Part shown: positions 16,028-24,008 of the stretch, in pieces | How the letters are laid out: every line of letters begins with the position of its first letter | Position numbering within the stretch: position 1 is the stretch's first letter | DNA from: an uncultured Dysosmobacter sp. | Lineage (GTDB): Bacteria; Bacillota; Clostridia; Oscillospirales; Oscillospiraceae | Length of the DNA stretch: 64,000 bases | Assembly (NCBI GenBank): GCA_934565855.1 | Contig: CAKTIO010000005.1 | Location: 62,001-126,000 of the forward strand | Reading direction: 5' to 3' | The notes under the pieces: generated by a model | What the model was told of the DNA's origin: nothing | Databases searched by the model: none | What the model saw: only the letters and a program-made list of their open reading frames with translations | Made by a program: the position numbers and the translations under genes

Positions 16028-17227
16028 TCAGTCCAGACCGACGTAAGCGCCATTCTGAATGACCATGCCCTTGGGACTCTTGGAGACAGCGCCGGTAGCG
16101 TCCCAGGTCATGTTCTCACCGGTAAGACCGTTGAAGGTCATGGAGGTGAACTGCTGGATCATCAGGTCGCACAGCTCCTCTGCGCTCATATCGGGAGTAG
16201 CGCCGGCTGCTTCCAGAGCCTGCTTGTAAGCGTACACACAGTCATAGGCATCGGCGGCAAACTGGTTGGGAGTTTCACCGAACTGGTCCTGATATTTCTT
16301 CACGAAGTTCTGGGTCTTCTCATCTGTTGCATCGGCATTGAAGGGGGTCAGCAGCATGACGCCCTCTGCCAGAGAGGTGTCGAAGCCTTCCATTGTGAGG
16401 ATACCGTCCATGCCGTCCACGCCAAACCACTCGGGATCATAGCCCATGTTCTTTGCCTGGGCGAGGATCAGGGAAGCGGGCTGATAGTACATGGGCAGGA
16501 AGACCAGGTCTGCGCCTTTGGTCTGTGCGTCGTTCAGCTGCACAGAGAAGTCATTGTCGTTGCCGTCGGCAAAGGTGGTGTCGGAGACGATCTCCAGACC
16601 TTTTTCCGCAGCCTCAGCGGTGAAGGTGTCGTGGATGCCCTTGGAATACACATCATCGTTCTTCCAGATGATGGCGATCTTGCTGCCCAGCTTCTTTTCA
16701 GAGATATACTGGGCGGAAGCAGAGCCCTGGTTGGGGTCCATGAAGCACATCTGGAACATGTTGTCCTTGCCTGCGGTAGTGGCGGTGGAGGAGGCGGAGG
16801 GAGTCAGAGCGAAGATGCGGTCAGAATAGGTTTCCGCGGAGGTCGCCTCGCAGGGCTTGGAGGTAACAGAGCCCAGGGAGATCTGCATGCCCCAGTCCTT
16901 CAGGGCGTTGTAGGCGTTGACCGCCTTTTCGGGGTCATGCTGGTCGTCCTGGTAGTTCAGGTCGAACTGGATGTCGCCGCCTTCGGAATTGATTTCATCT
17001 ACAGCAATCTGTGCGCCGTTCTTAGCCGCATTGCCGTAAATGGCTGCGCCGCCAGTTAAGGGAGCGGTTCCGCCCAGCTTGAAGGCTGCACCGGAGGGTG
17101 CCGTGCCGGAGGAGGAGCCGGAGCCGGAAGCTGCGGAGGAAGAAGCGCTGCCGGAGCTGCCGCAGCCGGTCAGCATGGATGCCGCCAGCGCGGCGGACAT
17201 CAGCATGGTAAAGAATTTCTTGTTCAT
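16028..17227 (-). CDS. livK: Branched-chain amino acid ABC transporter substrate-binding lipoprotein LivK/LivJ
   Basis: A 399-residue extracellular binding protein. It has a lipoprotein signal peptide with lipobox LTGC near residue 22, a Ser/Gly-rich linker of about 25 residues, then a type I periplasmic-binding fold (KLGGTAPLTGGAAIYGNAA, then IAVDEINSEGG). First gene of the liv operon and separated from livH by two hairpins that may set its higher expression. ATG 17227 is preceded by AAGGAG at 7-8 bases. The promoter lies in the short gap after the hairpin at 17305-17338; TTGCTG and TGTAAT with 16-base spacing are the best candidates. Confidence 0.93.
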   Translation of the reverse strand: MNKKFFTMLMSAALAASMLTGCGSSGSASSSAASGSGSSSGTAPSGAAFKLGGTAPLTGGAAIYGNAAKNGAQIAVDEINSEGGDIQFDLNYQDDQHDPEKAVNAYNALKDWGMQISLGSVTSKPCEATSAETYSDRIFALTPSASSTATTAGKDNMFQMCFMDPNQGSASAQYISEKKLGSKIAIIWKNDDVYSKGIHDTFTAEAAEKGLEIVSDTTFADGNDNDFSVQLNDAQTKGADLVFLPMYYQPASLILAQAKNMGYDPEWFGVDGMDGILTMEGFDTSLAEGVMLLTPFNADATDEKTQNFVKKYQDQFGETPNQFAADAYDCVYAYKQALEAAGATPDMSAEELCDLMIQQFTSMTFNGLTGENMTWDATGAVSKSPKGMVIQNGAYVGLD

Positions 17228-17304
17228 GTTTCATTACTCCTTTTCATTCATCAAAAATTGATTGATTACAGGTCTGGCATGGAGAACAGCAAAATAAAAA
17301 TAAA

Positions 17305-17338
17305 AAAGCGGCTGTACTCTCAAGAGTACAGCCGCTTT
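17305..17338 (-). terminator. Terminator of the small membrane protein gene upstream of liv
   Basis: AAAGCGGCTGTACTCT and its exact complement form a 16-bp stem with a 2-base loop. On the minus strand it is followed by a T-rich tract (TTTATTTTTATTTT). Confidence 0.85.
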
Positions 17339-17351
17339 GCTGTAGCTGTTG

Positions 17352-17663
17352 TTATCCAGCGGTTTGACTCTTGCCATCATTCTGTTTTGCGACTACCAGA
17401 ACTGCCAGCAGTACGACTGCCAGAAGGACCAGTACCAATACCAGTGCGTGTACCAGCAGCGCTACGCGTACCAGTACAGAAATGATAATGGTGCTCAGGG
17501 CAATAATAATGGACGCCACAGTAATGGCGTCCAGAACAGAAATGATGGAGTTGTCAGAAGCGGAAAAACCGCAATGATTTGCGCAGGAGAAAGAAGCCTC
17601 TGCAAAATGGGCAGACGCAGACATCGTGTTCATCATAAACATATTGCTGTTCATCTGGCACAT
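17352..17663 (-). CDS. Small Val/Leu-rich membrane protein, unknown function
   Basis: The 103-residue protein starts with a Met/Asn/Ser-rich, cysteine-containing segment (MCQMNSNMFMMNTMSAS, then SCANHC). One membrane helix follows (VASIIIALSTIIISVLV), then a long low-complexity Leu/Val stretch built from repeated CTGGTA-like codon pairs. AAGGAG lies 9 bases before ATG 17663 and a strong terminator follows, which argues that it is expressed. I do not recognise a family. The opposite strand is also open, but without a ribosome site. Confidence 0.5.
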   Translation of the reverse strand: MCQMNSNMFMMNTMSASAHFAEASFSCANHCGFSASDNSIISVLDAITVASIIIALSTIIISVLVRVALLVHALVLVLVLLAVVLLAVLVVAKQNDGKSQTAG

Positions 17664-18000
17664 CGTTCAGGACTCCTTTCGTTTGTTTCCGCATCCGCTT
17701 GTTCCATGCGTTGGTATTATTGTAAGGGCAGAAAAAGGGAATGTCAATGAAAAGAAGCTAGCAAAACAAACAAAACTTACTCTGATATTTCATCGTAAAA
17801 TAGCTATATAAAACAAAAATGGGAAGGAAATCGTTTGACACAATATAAATAAAAACGGATCGAGGAAGCTGAGGACGTTTTGCGAGCGTTGTCTGAAAAT
17901 GCAATGTGTTGTCTGGCGGCAGAAAAAACAGAATAAATGCGGAGCAATGGCTGAATTTTGTGTAGATTTGATGAAAACGGCAGGAGAGAATTGGAAAGCG

Positions 18001-18042
18001 TTGACATTTTAGAGAATCACTTTTATTGTAGAAATATCTACA
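18001..18042 (+). promoter_or_regulatory. Promoter with palindromic operator candidate
   Basis: TTGACA (18001-18006), 17 bases, TATTGT (18024-18029). The palindrome TGTAGA-AATA-TCTACA (18027-18042) overlaps the -10 and start region, and an outer AATCAC/GTGATT pair flanks it. This is typical placement for a repressor site. The rest of the gene-free stretch 17664-18000 shows nothing I can interpret. Confidence 0.55.
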
Positions 18043-18072
18043 GTGATTTTTTCGGAGAGGAATTGGGACAGA

Positions 18073-18312
18073 ATGAAGCAGATGTTTGCTCATATGGAGA
18101 AGATGACTGCTGCAACTGCACAGGCTGCGGACGCTCCGTCCTGCCCGTTCTGTCCCGCTGAAATTTTGATGGGCACCACGTTTGTGGTGTCCATTTTTGT
18201 TGCGCTTCGGTCTGCTTTTGCGCTTTGGGTCACTTGGTCGCTGCTGGTTCTATTGCAGATTTTCCTGCTGGTACGGCTGTGGAGGATTTCCTTCGGGAGA
18301 GCGCGCTGCTGA
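18073..18312 (+). CDS. Small membrane protein with a CPFCP motif, unknown function
   Basis: A 79-residue protein with a Met/Ala-rich head, a CPFCP cysteine pair near residue 34, and two hydrophobic segments (ILMGTTFVVSIFVALRSAF and WVTWSLLVLLQIFLLVRLW). ATG 18073 was chosen over GTG 18043 because the latter lies inside the operator hairpin; GGAGAGG stands 12 bases upstream. It is driven by the promoter at 18001-18029 and ends before a terminator, so it is probably not co-transcribed efficiently with lctP. Confidence 0.5.
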   Translation: MKQMFAHMEKMTAATAQAADAPSCPFCPAEILMGTTFVVSIFVALRSAFALWVTWSLLVLLQIFLLVRLWRISFGRARC

Positions 18313-18330
18313 GCGGAAATAGTTTTCCGT

Positions 18331-18377
18331 AAACAGTGAAGCGGTTCCGCCTGACGGGATGGACCGCTTCTGTTTTT
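18331..18377 (+). terminator. Terminator before the lactate permease gene
   Basis: AAACAG-TG-AAGCGG (18331-18344) pairs with CCGCTT-CTGTTT (18364-18375) and runs into TTTT. Confidence 0.6.
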
Positions 18378-18439
18378 ATATAGTACTGACATATCAGGCA
18401 AAGAAAAAGGCAAACGAGAAAGAAGAGAGAGGTTTATTC

Positions 18440-19984
18440 ATGGGTATTGTCAATTTTGTCATGGCAGCCAGTCCCATCATTGTGGTGCTGGCGGGGATTC
18501 TGGCTTTTCGTAAGCCAGCGATGAAGGTCGCACCCATCGCACTGCTGTGGACGCTGGTACTGGCGTTCAGCTATTTTAATGTAACGGGGCTGACCTTCAA
18601 GGAAAACATCGCGGCGTATGACGCGCTGATCTGGAAGGGTGTAAAGGAAGGCTTGAAGATCGTGGTGATGGTCTTCGGGGCCTTTGTGATTCTGAACACT
18701 TTGAAAAAGACAGGCGCTATCGAGGATGTGAAGCACACCATTGCAGCCATCGGCGGACAGGACCGCCGTGTGCAGCTCATCATTGTGGGCATTATGGTGC
18801 CGATTTTCTTAGAGGGTGCGGCTGGCGCCGGTGCGCCTGCGGCAATCGCGGCGCCGTTCTTGGTGGCGCTGGGCTTTGATCCCATCACCGCCATTGCCAT
18901 TGGCTTGCTGGGTGATGCCACACCCTGTTCCTGGGGCGGTGCGGGTCTGACCACCATCAGCGGCGGTGCGGCCTTGGTAGAGGCTGGCGTTTCCACCGCG
19001 GCACTGAATTCCGCAATGGTGGGACGGTTCCATATGTTCGGCGTGCTGGTGATCCCGTTCCTGGCGGTGGCGTTAGCTTATGGCAAGAAGGGCTTCCAGG
19101 GAATCGTTCCCTATCTGCTCTATGCGGGTGTTACCACTGGCGGTACGATGTTCCTGTTGTCCAATTTTGTGGGTCCGGAGATCACCTCCCTGGGTACGGG
19201 TCTGATTTCCATTCTTCTGACGGTGCTGTTTGTGAAGCTGGTTCCCATTCAGACTCCGGAGGAGTTTAAGTATGAAACGCCGAAGAATGTGCAACGGAAA
19301 TACAGCGCGCTGCAGGCACTGTCTCCCTATCTGGCAATGCTGATCCTGCTGCCGGTGATCCGCTATGGGGTCCCCGCCTTTGTGGAGAACGGCTTTGCCC
19401 TGATGTGTACCTTCGGATATATCGTCTGGGTGGACGCGGTGATCTTCGTCTGCGGCATCATTGGCGCAGTGGTTCTGGGTGTAAAGTACAAGGAGTTCTG
19501 CGGTATCATGAGCGACACGATCAAAAGCGTGCTGCCGGTGCTGCTGACGATGGGCTCCCTGCTGGTAGTGTCCTACATCATGCAGTCCTCCAACACAGGA
19601 ATGATGAGCCTGATCGCAGGCGATATCGCCGCTCTGGCAGGAACGGCTTATCCCGCCGCCGCCGTGCTGATCGGCTCCATGGGCTCCTTCATCACCGGTA
19701 CGGGACTTGGCTCCAACATCATGTTTGCCGGAATGCACACGGATGCGGCGCTGTCTCTGGGCATGAACCCCATTACCGTGTTTGCCGGACAGAATGCCGG
19801 TGCGTCTCTGGGCAACCTGATCTGCCCCAACAACACGGTTGCCGCATCTGCTACGGTGGGTGAGGTCGGCAACGAGGCGGACGTCATGAAAAAGACGCTG
19901 AAGGCATTTGCTGTGATTTTGGTGATATACATGGTGCTGGCAATGGTGTATACTTTGGTATTGTTCCCGAACTTCGGAATGTGA
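18440..19984 (+). CDS. lctP: L-lactate permease (LctP/LldP family)
   Basis: A 514-residue polytopic transporter with the LctP-family signature PIFLEGAAGAGAPAAIAAPF near residues 115-135. The repeated C-terminal half includes GSFITGTGLGSNIMFAGM and PNNTVAASATVGEVGNE. It moves lactate or a related 2-hydroxyacid with protons. ATG 18440 follows GAGAGG at 7 bases. The lactate-dehydrogenase-like gene follows 49 bases later on the same strand, which supports lactate or 2-hydroxyacid metabolism as the substrate area. Confidence 0.93.
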   Translation: MGIVNFVMAASPIIVVLAGILAFRKPAMKVAPIALLWTLVLAFSYFNVTGLTFKENIAAYDALIWKGVKEGLKIVVMVFGAFVILNTLKKTGAIEDVKHTIAAIGGQDRRVQLIIVGIMVPIFLEGAAGAGAPAAIAAPFLVALGFDPITAIAIGLLGDATPCSWGGAGLTTISGGAALVEAGVSTAALNSAMVGRFHMFGVLVIPFLAVALAYGKKGFQGIVPYLLYAGVTTGGTMFLLSNFVGPEITSLGTGLISILLTVLFVKLVPIQTPEEFKYETPKNVQRKYSALQALSPYLAMLILLPVIRYGVPAFVENGFALMCTFGYIVWVDAVIFVCGIIGAVVLGVKYKEFCGIMSDTIKSVLPVLLTMGSLLVVSYIMQSSNTGMMSLIAGDIAALAGTAYPAAAVLIGSMGSFITGTGLGSNIMFAGMHTDAALSLGMNPITVFAGQNAGASLGNLICPNNTVAASATVGEVGNEADVMKKTLKAFAVILVIYMVLAMVYTLVLFPNFGM

Positions 19985-20033
19985 CCGGTATAAATTCAGA
20001 TTTTTACAAATGATTTCATAGGAGGTAGTCAAT

Positions 20034-20981
20034 ATGAAGACAAGAAAAGTTGGTATCATCGGACTGGGTCATGTGGGTGCACATGTGATGTATAGTCTGG
20101 CGGTACAGGGAATCGCGGACGAGCTGGTGCTGGTGGACATGAACGCCAGCAAGGTAGAGAGCGAGCGGCAGGACCTGGCAGACAGCGTCGCCTATCTGCC
20201 GCACCGTGTCCGGGTCAGCGTGGGTGATTTCGCGGACCTGGGTGACTGCGATGTGATCGTCAACAGCGTGGGTAAGATCACTCTGCTGGAGACTCATGAC
20301 CGCCTGACAGAAATGGACTTTACCATTGCTGCGGTTCGTGGATATGTGGAAAAGATCAAGGCGAGCGGCTTCCACGGCGTACTCATCAATATCACCAACC
20401 CTTGTGATATCGTGACCCGTGAGCTGGCAATGGGACTGGGACTGCCCAGAGGACGTGTGTTCGGCACCGGTACGGGACTGGATACCTCCCGTCTGCTGTC
20501 CGCTCTGGCACGTCAGACCGGAGTGGACCACAAGTCCATCACCGCTTATATGCTGGGCGAGCATGGCGCGCTGCAGTTTGCGCCGTGGTCCTGCGTATCC
20601 TTCCGTGGAATGCCGCTGGAGGAGATGGCAAAGAAGGACGAGAAGTTCCGCTTTGACCGGGATGCCCTCCAGAAGGAATCCATTGGTGGCGGCTGGGTGA
20701 CATACAGCGGCAAGCAGTGCACGGAATACGGCATCTGCACCACCGCAGCCCGGATGGTTTCCATTGTGCTGCATGACGAAAAGGCGATCATGCCCGCCAG
20801 TATGGAACTGGATGGCGAGTACGGCGAGACAGGTCTGTTTGCCGGTGTTCCCTGTCTGATCGGGAAGGACGGCGTGGAGGAGATCATTGAACTGCCGCTG
20901 ACCGACGCGGAGAAAGCGGAGTTCCACCGCTGCTGCGACGGTATCCGCCACAATATGGAGCATCTGAAGGATATCCATTAA
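20034..20981 (+). CDS. ldh: L-lactate dehydrogenase / L-2-hydroxyacid dehydrogenase family protein
   Basis: A 315-residue NAD-dependent LDH/MDH-fold enzyme. It has the Rossmann motif GLGHVGAHV at residues 11-19, the aspartate NAD-binder VLVDMNASK, substrate-binding NPCDIVT and the catalytic GEHG histidine loop (MLGEHGALQF). The loop that is DTARFR in classical LDH reads DTSRLL here, so substrate specificity may be shifted toward another L-2-hydroxyacid. AGGAGG precedes ATG 20034. It forms a two-gene unit with lctP and ends at a strong terminator. Confidence 0.88.
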   Translation: MKTRKVGIIGLGHVGAHVMYSLAVQGIADELVLVDMNASKVESERQDLADSVAYLPHRVRVSVGDFADLGDCDVIVNSVGKITLLETHDRLTEMDFTIAAVRGYVEKIKASGFHGVLINITNPCDIVTRELAMGLGLPRGRVFGTGTGLDTSRLLSALARQTGVDHKSITAYMLGEHGALQFAPWSCVSFRGMPLEEMAKKDEKFRFDRDALQKESIGGGWVTYSGKQCTEYGICTTAARMVSIVLHDEKAIMPASMELDGEYGETGLFAGVPCLIGKDGVEEIIELPLTDAEKAEFHRCCDGIRHNMEHLKDIH

Positions 20982-21020
20982 AAGTCTGCGGGTGAATTCC
21001 ATAAGACTGCACGATAACAA

Positions 21021-21057
21021 AACGGTCCCTGCTCTTTTTGAGCAGGGACCGTTTTTT
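21021..21057 (+). terminator. Terminator of lctP-ldh
   Basis: AACGGTCCCTGCTC and GAGCAGGGACCGTT form a 14-bp stem that runs into a T6 tract. Confidence 0.93.
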
Positions 21058-21098
21058 GTATGATATACAGCAACGCTGTGCAAAAAGTGAAAAAGCTA

Positions 21099-21123
21099 CC
21101 TCCCGGCGGCTTTTGCCGGGAGG
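21099..21123 (-). terminator. Terminator of carD
   Basis: CCTCCCGGC and GCCGGGAGG form a stem with a 7-base loop. On the minus strand TAGCTTTTT follows. Confidence 0.75.
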
Positions 21124-21144
21124 AGACACCTGAGACGTTCCGGT

Positions 21145-21675
21145 TCAGGAGCAGATTTCCTGAGCAAGCGGTTCAGTCTGCACAGCAGAGATCTGTGCGG
21201 AAACATACCGGGAGATTTCCTCAACGGTTCGGTTCAGAGCTACGGAAAGTTCTCCGAACAGGAGTCGTTCCGCCTGCTTGCCGTATTTTTCATCTACCAT
21301 GCCCAGCCGGTGGTGCAGTTGTTCTGCCTGCTGGCGTTTTTTCCGGATGGAAAGCGCGACCTCCAGCACCATTCGGCTGTCTCCGGATTGCAGCGCGGTT
21401 TGATAACGGCTTGCCAGCAGCTGCAAGGTCCGTTCGTGATATACCTCCGGGTGCAGGGAGGGAATGAGAGACAGCAACTGCCGGGCGTCCTCCGGACTCA
21501 TTACCGGACGCATCTGGACCTTGCCGCCATCTACAGGAGTATAGATCACACCATCCTGAAACAACGGCTTCAGCTCATAAAATTCTTTGCTTTGCCGGGG
21601 GTCGAGCTTGGTGAGACCCTCGATCCGGCAGACGCCGGTAGCTCCGTATACGACCAGTTCCCCTTGCTGAAACAT
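21145..21675 (-). CDS. carD: CarD family transcriptional regulator
   Basis: A 176-residue CarD/CdnL-type protein. The N-terminal Tudor-like RNA-polymerase-interacting domain (MFQQGELVVYGATGVCRIEG) continues to about residue 60 (IYTPVDGGKVQMRPVMS), and a helical C-terminal DNA-binding domain follows. Members bind the RNAP beta subunit and stabilise open complexes, often at rRNA and tRNA promoters. GGAGGG stands 4-5 bases before ATG 21675. It is monocistronic and divergent from the pst operon. Confidence 0.9.
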   Translation of the reverse strand: MFQQGELVVYGATGVCRIEGLTKLDPRQSKEFYELKPLFQDGVIYTPVDGGKVQMRPVMSPEDARQLLSLIPSLHPEVYHERTLQLLASRYQTALQSGDSRMVLEVALSIRKKRQQAEQLHHRLGMVDEKYGKQAERLLFGELSVALNRTVEEISRYVSAQISAVQTEPLAQEICS

Positions 21676-21985
21676 TCCATCGACCCTCCATCATAAATTT
21701 TGTTCACAGGTACAACAGGAAAATAATTCTGAAGACCTGATATGAAATTATTTTACATGATTTTGTCGGAAAATGTAAGACAAAAATTGAAAAAATTAAA
21801 AAAATTGAAATTGTAAAAGGAGAGCATTTTTTGAAAAAGTGCAGGAAAGAAGAAAAAATCCACCATTTTCCTGTAGTTTAACCGGTTTCTGAGAGATTCA
21901 AACTAAGTGGGAGTTTCTGTGTAAAATCCTTGGGCTGGGTCTATGAAAGCTGGTTTGTAAAATGAAAGACAGAAAAAAGCCGCGT

Positions 21986-22040
21986 TTTACAAAGGCTTAA
22001 CAATCCGCAGATAACGGATTTCATATTGCGGCTATATACT
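21986..22040 (+). promoter_or_regulatory. Pho box and promoter of the pst operon
   Basis: TTTACA (21986-21991) and TTAACA (21997-22002) are direct repeats with an 11-bp period, the PhoP-box layout known from Bacillus. They stand upstream of a good -10 TATACT (22035-22040), and there is no consensus -35, as expected of an activated promoter. The remaining gene-free DNA from 21676 to 21985 is AT-rich, with A tracts at 21776-21840, and shows no other clear signal. Confidence 0.65.
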
Positions 22041-22101
22041 CATAGCTGTAAACGGGAAAACAACAAAGACAAAATCCAAGACAATAAGGAGAAGATTTTT
22101 C

Positions 22102-22980
22102 ATGAAAAAAAGTCTTGCATTACTGATGGCACTGACCATGACCGCTGCGGCACTTGCCGGCTGCGGAAGCTCTTCCAGTTCTGAAAATACCAGCGGCTCC
22201 GCCGCAGGTTCTGCATCTCAGGCAGGCTCTTCCGCAGAGCTGTCCGGCAGCGTTTCCACCAACGGCTCCACTTCTATGGAAAAGGTCGTTGGCGCGCTGA
22301 ACGAACAGTTTATGGCAGACCACTCCGGTGTGACCGTGACCTATGATGCCACTGGCTCCGGCACGGGCATTGAGGCGGTTTCCAACGGGACCTGCGACAT
22401 TGGTCTGTCCTCCCGGGCGCTGAAGGACGAGGAGACGTCCAACGGTCTGGTAGGCACCACAGTGGCTCTGGACGGCATCGCCATCATCGTGAATGCCGAT
22501 TCCCCTGTAGATGACCTCAGTGTGGAGCAGATCGCTTCCATCTTCAAGGGTGAGACCACCAGCTGGACAGAATTCGGCGGTGAGGGTGACATCGCCTGCA
22601 TTGGCAGGGAAGCCGGTTCCGGTACCCGGGATGGCTTCGAGTCCATCACGGACACCAAGGATGCCTGTGTCCTGGCACAGGAGCTGACCTCCACCGGCGC
22701 GGTGATCGAGGCTGTAAAGAACAGCCCCAACGCCATCGGCTACGCTTCCCTGTCCTCTGTTGAGGGCAAGGACGGAATCAAGGCAGTCACCGTGGGCGGC
22801 GTCGCCTGCACGGAGGACACCGTTCTGGATGGTACTTATGTGATTCAGCGTCCTTTCGTTCTGGTGACCAAGGAGGGTACCGCACTCAGCGATGCAGCAC
22901 AGGCGTATTTCGATTTTGCAACCTCCACTGCGGCAAATGACCTGATCAAGGCAGCTGGCGCAGTACCCGTGGCAAAGTAA
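22102..22980 (+). CDS. pstS: Phosphate ABC transporter substrate-binding lipoprotein PstS
   Basis: A 292-residue phosphate-binding lipoprotein with lipobox ALAGCG near residues 17-22 and a Ser-rich linker. The phosphate-site segments are visible: GSTSMEKVVGAL (residue 56 onward), TYDATGSGTGIEAV, and IGREAGSGTRDGFE. AATAAGGAG precedes ATG 22102. First gene of pstSCAB-phoU-phoPR and separated from pstC by a hairpin. Confidence 0.95.
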   Translation: MKKSLALLMALTMTAAALAGCGSSSSSENTSGSAAGSASQAGSSAELSGSVSTNGSTSMEKVVGALNEQFMADHSGVTVTYDATGSGTGIEAVSNGTCDIGLSSRALKDEETSNGLVGTTVALDGIAIIVNADSPVDDLSVEQIASIFKGETTSWTEFGGEGDIACIGREAGSGTRDGFESITDTKDACVLAQELTSTGAVIEAVKNSPNAIGYASLSSVEGKDGIKAVTVGGVACTEDTVLDGTYVIQRPFVLVTKEGTALSDAAQAYFDFATSTAANDLIKAAGAVPVAK

Positions 22981-23000
22981 AAAAACGAAGCTCCCTCTCT

Positions 23001-23037
23001 CAGCGCCTCCCGCCGGTATTTGCCGCAGGAGGCGCTG
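23001..23037 (+). promoter_or_regulatory. Hairpin between pstS and pstC
   Basis: CAGCGCCTCC (23001-23010) pairs with GGAGGCGCTG (23028-23037). There is no T run, so partial attenuation or stabilisation of pstS mRNA is likely. Confidence 0.6.
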
Positions 23038-23061
23038 TGTCCAGAGACAGAAAGGATGTTT

Positions 23062-24006
23062 ATGGAAAAGGTAATGAAGCTCTCCGCCGGAACGCAGCCG
23101 GTGGTACAGCCGGGCGGCAGGGGAAAAGCGCCGGGAACCCGCGGAATGAAGGACCTGCTGGAAGGGCTTATGCGGACGCTGTTTCTGCTGTGCGGCATTG
23201 TGGCAGTGGCATTTGTGCTGCTGATCAGCGTGTATCTGGTCATCTCCGGTGTACCCGCTATCCGGGAAATCGGACTGGGAAGGTTCCTGCTGGGAAAAAA
23301 GTGGTCCGCGAATACAGGGGACTTCGGCATCCTGCCTTTCATTCTGACCAGCGTATACGGCACGGCGGGCGCTGTGGTGCTGGGTGTGCCAGTAGGACTG
23401 CTGACGGCAGTGTTTCTGGCAAAGGTAGCGCCGCCTAAAGTGGCGCTGGTGATCCATACGGCGGTAGAGCTGCTGGCGGGCATTCCCTCAGTGGTGTACG
23501 GTCTGGTGGGCATGATCGTGCTGGTGCCGGGGATTCAGCGGGCATTTCACCTTTCCTCCGGTGCCTGTCTGCTGGCAGCCATTGTGGTGCTTGCCATCAT
23601 GATCCTGCCATCCATCATCAATGTGTCTGAGACAGCTCTGAAGGCAGTTCCCCGGGAGTATGAGGAGGCGTCCCTGGCGCTGGGAGCAACGCAGATGGAA
23701 ACGATTTTCCGCGTGACGCTGCCCGCCGCCCGCAGCGGTGTTGCCACGGCGATCGTACTGGGTGTGGGACGTGCCATCGGGGAGGCAATGGCGATTATCA
23801 TGGTGGCAGGAAACGTACCCAATATGCCGGGACTGTTTACCTCGGTCCGTTTTCTAACCACAGCCATTGCTTCGGAAATGTCCTATGCCGCTTACGGCAG
23901 CCTGCAGCGCAATGCGCTGTTTTCCATTGGCTTTGTGCTGTTTCTGTTTATTATGCTTATTAATGTGGCGCTGAACGTGTTCATTAAGAACCGGAAGGAG
24001 GGGTAA
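23062..24006 (+). CDS. pstC: Phosphate ABC transporter permease PstC
   Basis: A 314-residue inner-membrane permease with a long cytoplasmic N-terminal tail, six membrane segments and the EAA-type loop EEASLALGATQMETIFRVTL. The motif GVGRAIGEAMAIIMVAGN is typical of PstC. ATG 23062 follows AAAGGA; an ATG two codons earlier is possible but too close to that site. Works with PstA and PstB in high-affinity phosphate import. Confidence 0.94.
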   Translation: MEKVMKLSAGTQPVVQPGGRGKAPGTRGMKDLLEGLMRTLFLLCGIVAVAFVLLISVYLVISGVPAIREIGLGRFLLGKKWSANTGDFGILPFILTSVYGTAGAVVLGVPVGLLTAVFLAKVAPPKVALVIHTAVELLAGIPSVVYGLVGMIVLVPGIQRAFHLSSGACLLAAIVVLAIMILPSIINVSETALKAVPREYEEASLALGATQMETIFRVTLPAARSGVATAIVLGVGRAIGEAMAIIMVAGNVPNMPGLFTSVRFLTTAIASEMSYAAYGSLQRNALFSIGFVLFLFIMLINVALNVFIKNRKEG

Positions 24007-24008
24007 GG

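Noticed and set aside
17349..17750. Plus-strand frame with Tyr/Gln-rich repeats opposite the small Leu/Val-rich protein
   Set aside because: It starts inside the terminator hairpin and lacks a ribosome site; the minus strand has both start and stop signals.
18013..18052. Hairpin with following T run near 18013-18052 read as a terminator
   Set aside because: No gene ends upstream on that strand, and the element overlaps the -10 of a good promoter, so an operator is more likely.
17758..18093. Minus-strand 111-codon frame upstream of the small CPFCP gene
   Set aside because: It covers a promoter and operator region, is AT-driven, and shows no ribosome site.
22120..23457. Minus-strand frame across pstS-pstC (445 codons)
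   Set aside because: It spans two real genes and their intercistronic hairpin and has no start signal.
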